From positions 1 to 64,000 of the forward strand of contig JAILAN010000080.1 in NCBI GenBank assembly GCA_024681595.1: 64,000 bases of DNA, read 5' to 3'. Positions 60,001-64,000 of this stretch are shown piece by piece. How positions within the stretch are numbered: the first letter of the stretch is position 1; every line of letters begins with the position of its first letter. The DNA is from Lachnospiraceae bacterium (lineage in GTDB: Bacteria > Bacillota > Clostridia > Lachnospirales > Lachnospiraceae). A program made the position numbers and the translations under genes. The notes beneath the pieces were generated by a model. The model was not told the DNA's origin, made no database searches, and saw only the letters and a list, made by a program, of their open reading frames with translations.

Positions 60001-61680
60001 GCAAAGATCGCGGAGGAACACGAGATCCCGGCTGTACGCCAGATATGGCTGCCGGCGCTTAAGAACAAACTGTATCTTAGCGAACTGTCTTCGGATAAGG
60101 CAGAGGCAAAAACGCTTTGTGTTCCTATCGGACTTGCCGACAATCCGGAGATCCAGAGTCAGTATACGGCATATGTTGATTTCCTTTCAGACGGAAACCT
60201 TCTTATATGCGGAAGCGCCGGCTCAGGTAAGACCACGCTTCTTCAGACTATCATCTATGGTGCGGTTACGAGATATTCTGCATCAGAAATAAATGCGTAT
60301 ATACTCGACTTCTCTTCACGTACAATGACGGTATTTGCTTCAATGCCTCATATCGGTGGCGTATGCTTCGACGGTGATGATGATAAGCTTAATGATACAT
60401 TTGAGTTCTTCTCATCTGAACTCGCTTCAAGAAAGAAGAAATTTGCAAGTGTCGGGATCGGTTCATACAAAGAATATATACAGCATAATGATGACTGTCC
60501 TGCATTGCTTCTTATCATTGATAACTTCATTTCTTTCTATGAGAATTATGACAAGTATGAAGATGATCTGTCAGTTATCACCAGAGAAGGCGTGAGCTAC
60601 GGTATTTATACGGTCATCACGGCCAATAATTCCGGTGATCTGCGAAGCAGACTCAGACAGAACTTTAATAAGGGCATAGCACTTCAGATGCCAGACAGAT
60701 TTGAGTATGAAGCTGTTGTCGGTGATCACACCGAGATCGTTCCCGAAGGAAAGACACCCGGCCGAGGACTTATCAAATCACCTGTATGTGTTGAATTCCA
60801 GGTTGCACTTCCGGTTGAAGAGACAGACGGTCTTTCACAGGCCCAGAGTATAAAGAAAGCTCTATCCGGAATAGAAGTCGACCCTGCAAAGAAGGCTGCA
60901 AAAAAGCCCGGACAGGTTCTCGATTCTCTTGGTATCAAGGAACTCCTGGAAGAAATAAAGGATTATCCTGAGAACCTCTTTGCACTAGGAAAGACGGTAG
61001 ACGGCGAGAATGTGATCACCGTTGATATGGATAACGAATACTGTCTTAGCATTATAGGCCTTGGTAAGACAGGAAAGACCAACATGCTGAAGGCTCTGGC
61101 ACTTGAAGGAGTCAAAAAGGGTGACAGTGTTATCATCTTTGACGGAAAGAACGAAGAGCTGAAGGATTTTGCATTGGAAAACAAGATCAGCAAATATATC
61201 ACTGATGATTCAGGACTCTTTGCACTCATGCAGGATGAGATAGTCGGAGAATTCGGTGAGCGTAACGGCATAGTCAATGACGCCAGAGATAACGGCAGAT
61301 CGATTCCCGAAGCTCTTAAGGATAAAAAGAGGATCCTTATCCTCATTAACGATTATGAGTCATTTATCGAGACAGTATATTCAGAGAATTTTGAAATGAA
61401 CTCATTCTTTGAAGTTGCTCTTGAAAAGGGGCGTGATCATAAGATCCAGTTCGTTGCGGCTCTTACGGCAGATGAGGTTTCGGACTGTGCCAGATATCAG
61501 GCTTCACGCCAGTTTACCTCCATGGAAAGCGGGGTTAACATGGGCGGAATGTTTGACCAGCAGAATGTACTTCGCTGGGAGATGACATCAGCTGATGCTG
61601 TAAGACAGCTTCCGGCAGGATTTGGATACGCTCTTTCCAAAGACGGAACTCCTGTCAGATTGATCACACCGTTGGTATAA
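57085..61680 (+). CDS. essC: Type VII secretion FtsK/SpoIIIE-family ATPase, EssC-like, with N-terminal FHA domain
   Basis: FHA: ITIGNDPSNMICYSNKFVSPKHAEISISDGNAVIKDLGSMNGTFVNGR; two TMs; ATPase modules GLVAGTTGSGKSETLQSYI/LLIIADEFAEL, LLICGSAGSGKTTLLQTII, and a degenerate third IIGLGKTGKTNMLKAL. Confidence 0.95.
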   Translation: MSFLLTAVFENGFCELYLPSVDNRKVPLEIKPYISGRDEEIILPVEVWDGVWTISGNGMFTITQNEKVIEKAELKDGLFVNCEFSDGQVFSLTAEEVTDGNKQFKKYLLKADAKTITIGNDPSNMICYSNKFVSPKHAEISISDGNAVIKDLGSMNGTFVNGRMMEGERPLKFGDVIYIIGLKIVYLGNSLAVNDPRNSVKISELKEINISTAGNGEDVIPEVEEEKYFLRTPRKLELLNKDTFTLEKCPPRQKMEKQPLLLTIGPSFTMIIPMALGAALSMGEGFAGAGLVMSIGAAAIGAIWAIVNTKHQDKVYAENEKKRVESYQAYATKMTGEIRERMEYNTGVLERRYPSADEAAEIGINETSRLWEKSWTHDDFLDVRLGKANIPSYNNIETQKEQALQEFDPLNNKAGEIKLAMSMLKNVPVSLSIYNNRFAGIVSANRERALNLARLMTVQLASAHPYTDVRMCVVFPLKERDQWNYMRYLPHVWSPDGKIRLMCCDKNSVGDVMYFLSGVIRDRMDSNGKEAAKREEGKKILPHYVFFIADYSLLEEEPINKYLLNPKEELGISVVMLADSPDKLPSNCTAIVTFNDNDHSIVSTTNSFPARENVVFDSLEESKADRFARTLSGVHLRETGVSTAIPDMLTFLDMYKTSSVDNLDIYHRWLENRTYESMRAMIGYKSGNQPLYLDIHEKYHGPHGLVAGTTGSGKSETLQSYILSLAINYHPDEVAFILIDYKGGGMAQSFEGLPHVSGVITNLGGNATNRALLSINAEIKRRQKLFNDFKVKHIDAYIELYRSGVATEPMPHLLIIADEFAELKKEQPEFVRSLVSAARVGRSLGVNLILATQKPSGVVDDEIWSNTRFRLCLRVADKSDSNEMIKKPDAAYITGTGRGYFQVGSDEIFEEFQSGWSGAAYEPEVAFSDEKNAKVELINLIGKNGVPKKKDKNKKSDNIQSVTQLDAIVKYAAKIAEEHEIPAVRQIWLPALKNKLYLSELSSDKAEAKTLCVPIGLADNPEIQSQYTAYVDFLSDGNLLICGSAGSGKTTLLQTIIYGAVTRYSASEINAYILDFSSRTMTVFASMPHIGGVCFDGDDDKLNDTFEFFSSELASRKKKFASVGIGSYKEYIQHNDDCPALLLIIDNFISFYENYDKYEDDLSVITREGVSYGIYTVITANNSGDLRSRLRQNFNKGIALQMPDRFEYEAVVGDHTEIVPEGKTPGRGLIKSPVCVEFQVALPVEETDGLSQAQSIKKALSGIEVDPAKKAAKKPGQVLDSLGIKELLEEIKDYPENLFALGKTVDGENVITVDMDNEYCLSIIGLGKTGKTNMLKALALEGVKKGDSVIIFDGKNEELKDFALENKISKYITDDSGLFALMQDEIVGEFGERNGIVNDARDNGRSIPEALKDKKRILILINDYESFIETVYSENFEMNSFFEVALEKGRDHKIQFVAALTADEVSDCARYQASRQFTSMESGVNMGGMFDQQNVLRWEMTSADAVRQLPAGFGYALSKDGTPVRLITPLV

Positions 61681-61698
61681 AGGAGGAATCAGGATACT

Positions 61699-61953
61699 AT
61701 GAGTAAGATATTCTTAGAGGCCAGTGTTCCGGGCATAGCTAAAACATATGAGTTTTCAGCTGACCCCGTTATGACGGTCGGAAGCGTAAAAAAGGAAATG
61801 ATAAATCAGATATCGGCGGTCGAAAACATGTCGATTTTTCCGGATCCTGACAAAGTGCTTTTTTGCAGTATAGACATGGAAGGCCTGTTGCAGGATAACG
61901 AAACACTCGGAAGTATAGGAATTAAGAGCGGCGACAGGATAATGCTGATATAA
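61699..61953 (+). CDS. YukD/EsaB-like ubiquitin-fold protein
   Basis: 84 aa between EssC and WXG100 genes; DPVMTVGSVKKEMINQI...LLQDNETLGSIGIKSGDRIMLI ubiquitin-like C-terminal pattern. Confidence 0.82.
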   Translation: MSKIFLEASVPGIAKTYEFSADPVMTVGSVKKEMINQISAVENMSIFPDPDKVLFCSIDMEGLLQDNETLGSIGIKSGDRIMLI

Positions 61954-61963
61954 AGGAGCGCGT

Positions 61964-62269
61964 ATGGCAGATATGACAAATGTTGATCCCGGCAAATTAA
62001 GGCAGGCGGCTCAGAAAATAAGCAGTCTGGCCAGCGATCTGTCGGGTCAGGTGAGCAAGATCAATGATACACTGGATAACCTTTCAAAAGGATGGCAGTC
62101 TGAGACTGCGACCCAGTTTATGAAGAACTGGGCCACGGACAGAGAAGCTCTTCTTGAGATGGTTGAACAGTATAACGAAGTCGGAGAACTTATGAATGAG
62201 CTGGCGCAGGATTTTGAATCTTCAGACAGTGAAGTCAATTCGATGGTCGGCAAACTCAAGCTAAGATGA
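61964..62269 (+). CDS. WXG100-like protein 1 (WQS in place of WxG)
   Basis: ~100-aa helical protein, VSKINDTLDNLSKGWQSETATQFMKNW. Confidence 0.85.
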   Translation: MADMTNVDPGKLRQAAQKISSLASDLSGQVSKINDTLDNLSKGWQSETATQFMKNWATDREALLEMVEQYNEVGELMNELAQDFESSDSEVNSMVGKLKLR

Positions 62270-62285
62270 GGAATAAGGAGGCAAT

Positions 62286-62603
62286 ATGGCTAACGAAACA
62301 AAAGTTGATACCGCGCTGTTGGCTTCGACGGCAGAAGCACTTACGCCGCTTATCAAGAATCTTGAGAACAATTTCGAGCAGTTTCAGCAGGAAGTCAAAA
62401 GTGCAAGAGGGGAATGGCAGGGAGATGCTTCCGATGATATAAGGAATACTTCTGCTCAGTTAAAATCCAGCTCATCAGAGATAATCAGGGTATTTAACGG
62501 ATATGTGAGCGGTCTGAAGGAACTGGCAGGAATCTATGATAAAGCCGAGAATAAGGTTGCAGATACCGGTAAGTCCCTGAAGTTCGACAATACATTTAAG
62601 TGA
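62286..62603 (+). CDS. WXG100-like protein 2
   Basis: 105 aa; FQQEVKSARGEWQGDASDDIR. Confidence 0.87.
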   Translation: MANETKVDTALLASTAEALTPLIKNLENNFEQFQQEVKSARGEWQGDASDDIRNTSAQLKSSSSEIIRVFNGYVSGLKELAGIYDKAENKVADTGKSLKFDNTFK

Positions 62604-62613
62604 GGTATAGTTT

Positions 62614-62907
62614 ATGGCTATAAAATTCAATTATCAGCAGACCATACAACAGGCGCAGGCTATAGAGCAGATGGCAGGCGACCTGTCGAGTAAGACCAAG
62701 TCAAAATTATCGGGAGTCAAGGATAATCTGAACGCTGCCTGGACAGGGGAATCGGGCAAGAATTTTGTTAAGTTCCTTGCCGATGCGGAGACTGATCTTG
62801 ATGCAAAGGCCAAGTATCTTAAGGGAGTCGCAGACTACTTAAGGAAAGCGGCCAAGAAGATCAAAGAAGCGGAAGAGGCTGCTCAGGCATCAGCTTCAGG
62901 TATTTAA
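62614..62907 (+). CDS. WXG100-like protein 3
   Basis: 97 aa; KLSGVKDNLNAAWTGESGKNFVKFLAD. Confidence 0.9.
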   Translation: MAIKFNYQQTIQQAQAIEQMAGDLSSKTKSKLSGVKDNLNAAWTGESGKNFVKFLADAETDLDAKAKYLKGVADYLRKAAKKIKEAEEAAQASASGI

Positions 62908-62921
62908 GAAAAGAGGTTATT

Positions 62922-63227
62922 ATGGCAGCAAAAAATACAGTAAATGTACAAAAGATGAAATCGGCTGCATCAGAACTTGACAGTATATACTCTTCCATGA
63001 CCAAACAGATCAAAAAAATGGATGAGACCATATCATCTGTTAAGAAGATATGGACCGGTGATGCAGCAAACTCATATCTTAAATCATATGAAAAACACCT
63101 TCAGTCTTTTCAGAACATGGCAAATGCCATAAGGTCAGCTTCGGAGGCTCTTGGTGATTCGTGTAACACATACGACCAGGCTGAAAACAGTGCCATGGAT
63201 GTTGTGCAGAAGATGGGCAGACGATAA
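62922..63227 (+). CDS. WXG100-like protein 4
   Basis: 101 aa; DETISSVKKIWTGDAANSYLKSYEK. Confidence 0.9.
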   Translation: MAAKNTVNVQKMKSAASELDSIYSSMTKQIKKMDETISSVKKIWTGDAANSYLKSYEKHLQSFQNMANAIRSASEALGDSCNTYDQAENSAMDVVQKMGRR

Positions 63228-63250
63228 GAAGACGGAGGTAGAGACAGAAT

Positions 63251-63577
63251 ATGGCAGACGGAAATTTAAATGTTGATGCGGCGAAATTAAGATCTCATGC
63301 CGAGTCTATCGATAACGTACAGACATCACTCAAGGAATCATGCTATTCCGCAAAGAGTAAGATCGATTCATTAAAGGGTATCTGGACAGGTACGGCTGCG
63401 GATACCTATCAGTCAAGTTTCACCAAGCTGATGGATGACTGTAATGAAGCCCTGAACACTTTGGGGAAAATGGTCAATTCACTTTATGATTCTGCAGACC
63501 GTTATGAAAAGAGCATTAAGGACGTTCAGGATGCTGTTAAGGATATCCCGAAGCTTCCGACAAATCTGTTTAAGTGA
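63251..63577 (+). CDS. WXG100-like protein 5
   Basis: 108 aa; AKSKIDSLKGIWTGTAADTYQSSFTKLMDD. Confidence 0.9.
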   Translation: MADGNLNVDAAKLRSHAESIDNVQTSLKESCYSAKSKIDSLKGIWTGTAADTYQSSFTKLMDDCNEALNTLGKMVNSLYDSADRYEKSIKDVQDAVKDIPKLPTNLFK

Positions 63578-63594
63578 TAAAAAGGCGGTGAAAT

Positions 63595-64000
63595 ATGGCA
63601 TATAAAGTATCATATAAGGTTGTTTCCGAACAGGGCGAACAGTTAAAGAACATAGCAAAGGATATGGACACTTTCGCATCGCAGTTGGATAAGATCGTAG
63701 CCAAACTGGGTAATGATGAACTGCTTCAGTCAGTCCGGACGGACCTAAATAAATTTCGCAAACAGCTAGAAGAAGAAAAGACAGTACTTAATCTGGCAGG
63801 ACAGATCATAGTGGATGTCATTCAGAGTTACACAGGTGTTGAAAAGAAGAGTGTACAGAAGGTCGATAAGGCTAAAGCTCATAACAGGGACTTTTATAAA
63901 CGTCCTGTAGCCGTAGCATCAGCAGGTGGTGCAGCGGCAGGAGCAACTGTTAATATCAACACTGCAACAGCTACATCTTATCAGAGTACAACTAATGTTT
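63595..64000 (+). CDS. Helical N-terminal protein, truncated by window; candidate T7SS component or substrate
   Basis: ATG at 63595 after AAAGGCGGTG; open to window end: MAYKVSYKVVSEQGEQLKNIAKDMDTFASQLDKIVAKLGNDELLQSVRTDLNKFRKQLEEEKTVLNLAGQII...; same tight spacing as upstream genes. Confidence 0.75.
   Translation, partial: MAYKVSYKVVSEQGEQLKNIAKDMDTFASQLDKIVAKLGNDELLQSVRTDLNKFRKQLEEEKTVLNLAGQIIVDVIQSYTGVEKKSVQKVDKAKAHNRDFYKRPVAVASAGGAAAGATVNINTATATSYQSTTNV

Overview
This 64 kb window appears to come from a Lachnospiraceae-type (Butyrivibrio-like) Firmicute chromosome; the taxon is inferred from gene content and protein style, not from a database search. Contents, left to right: 3' part of ychF; lgt; a shortened division cluster (mraZ-rsmH-ftsL-PBP-ftsW-divIB/ftsQ-ftsZ); nrdR; a five-gene oligopeptide ABC transporter operon; yqeG, a fused aroE-aroK, aroQ and efp; tRNA-Arg(CCG); an SH3-repeat protein; gdhA; an alpha/beta hydrolase and a carboxylesterase-GH43 fusion on the minus strand; a FliB-like lysine N-methylase; a GT2 glycosyltransferase; a methyltransferase; an rRNA-type pseudouridine synthase; a divergent LigA; metA; TrpB2; a LysR regulator; purC, purA, purB; a hybrid histidine kinase; guaA. 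From 45.1 to 49.1 kb there is a repeat-rich accessory stretch: 41-bp repeats, a tandem array of covarying hairpins, a PD-(D/E)XK-like protein with a 15-bp coding minisatellite, and a decayed methyltransferase. The right end (51.2-64.0 kb) is the most interesting part. A hybrid kinase/LuxR-type response regulator pair is followed by a type VII secretion (T7SSb-like) locus: two paralogous coiled-coil/TM/ectodomain proteins, an FHA-bearing EssC ATPase, a YukD-like protein, five tandem WXG100-like proteins and a truncated helical protein. No recognisable EssA/EssB/EsaA lies within the window. A near-identical inverted-repeat element occurs upstream of both the kinase gene and the first secretion-locus gene. 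All calls come from reading the sequence and supplied translations; no searches or structure predictions were run.
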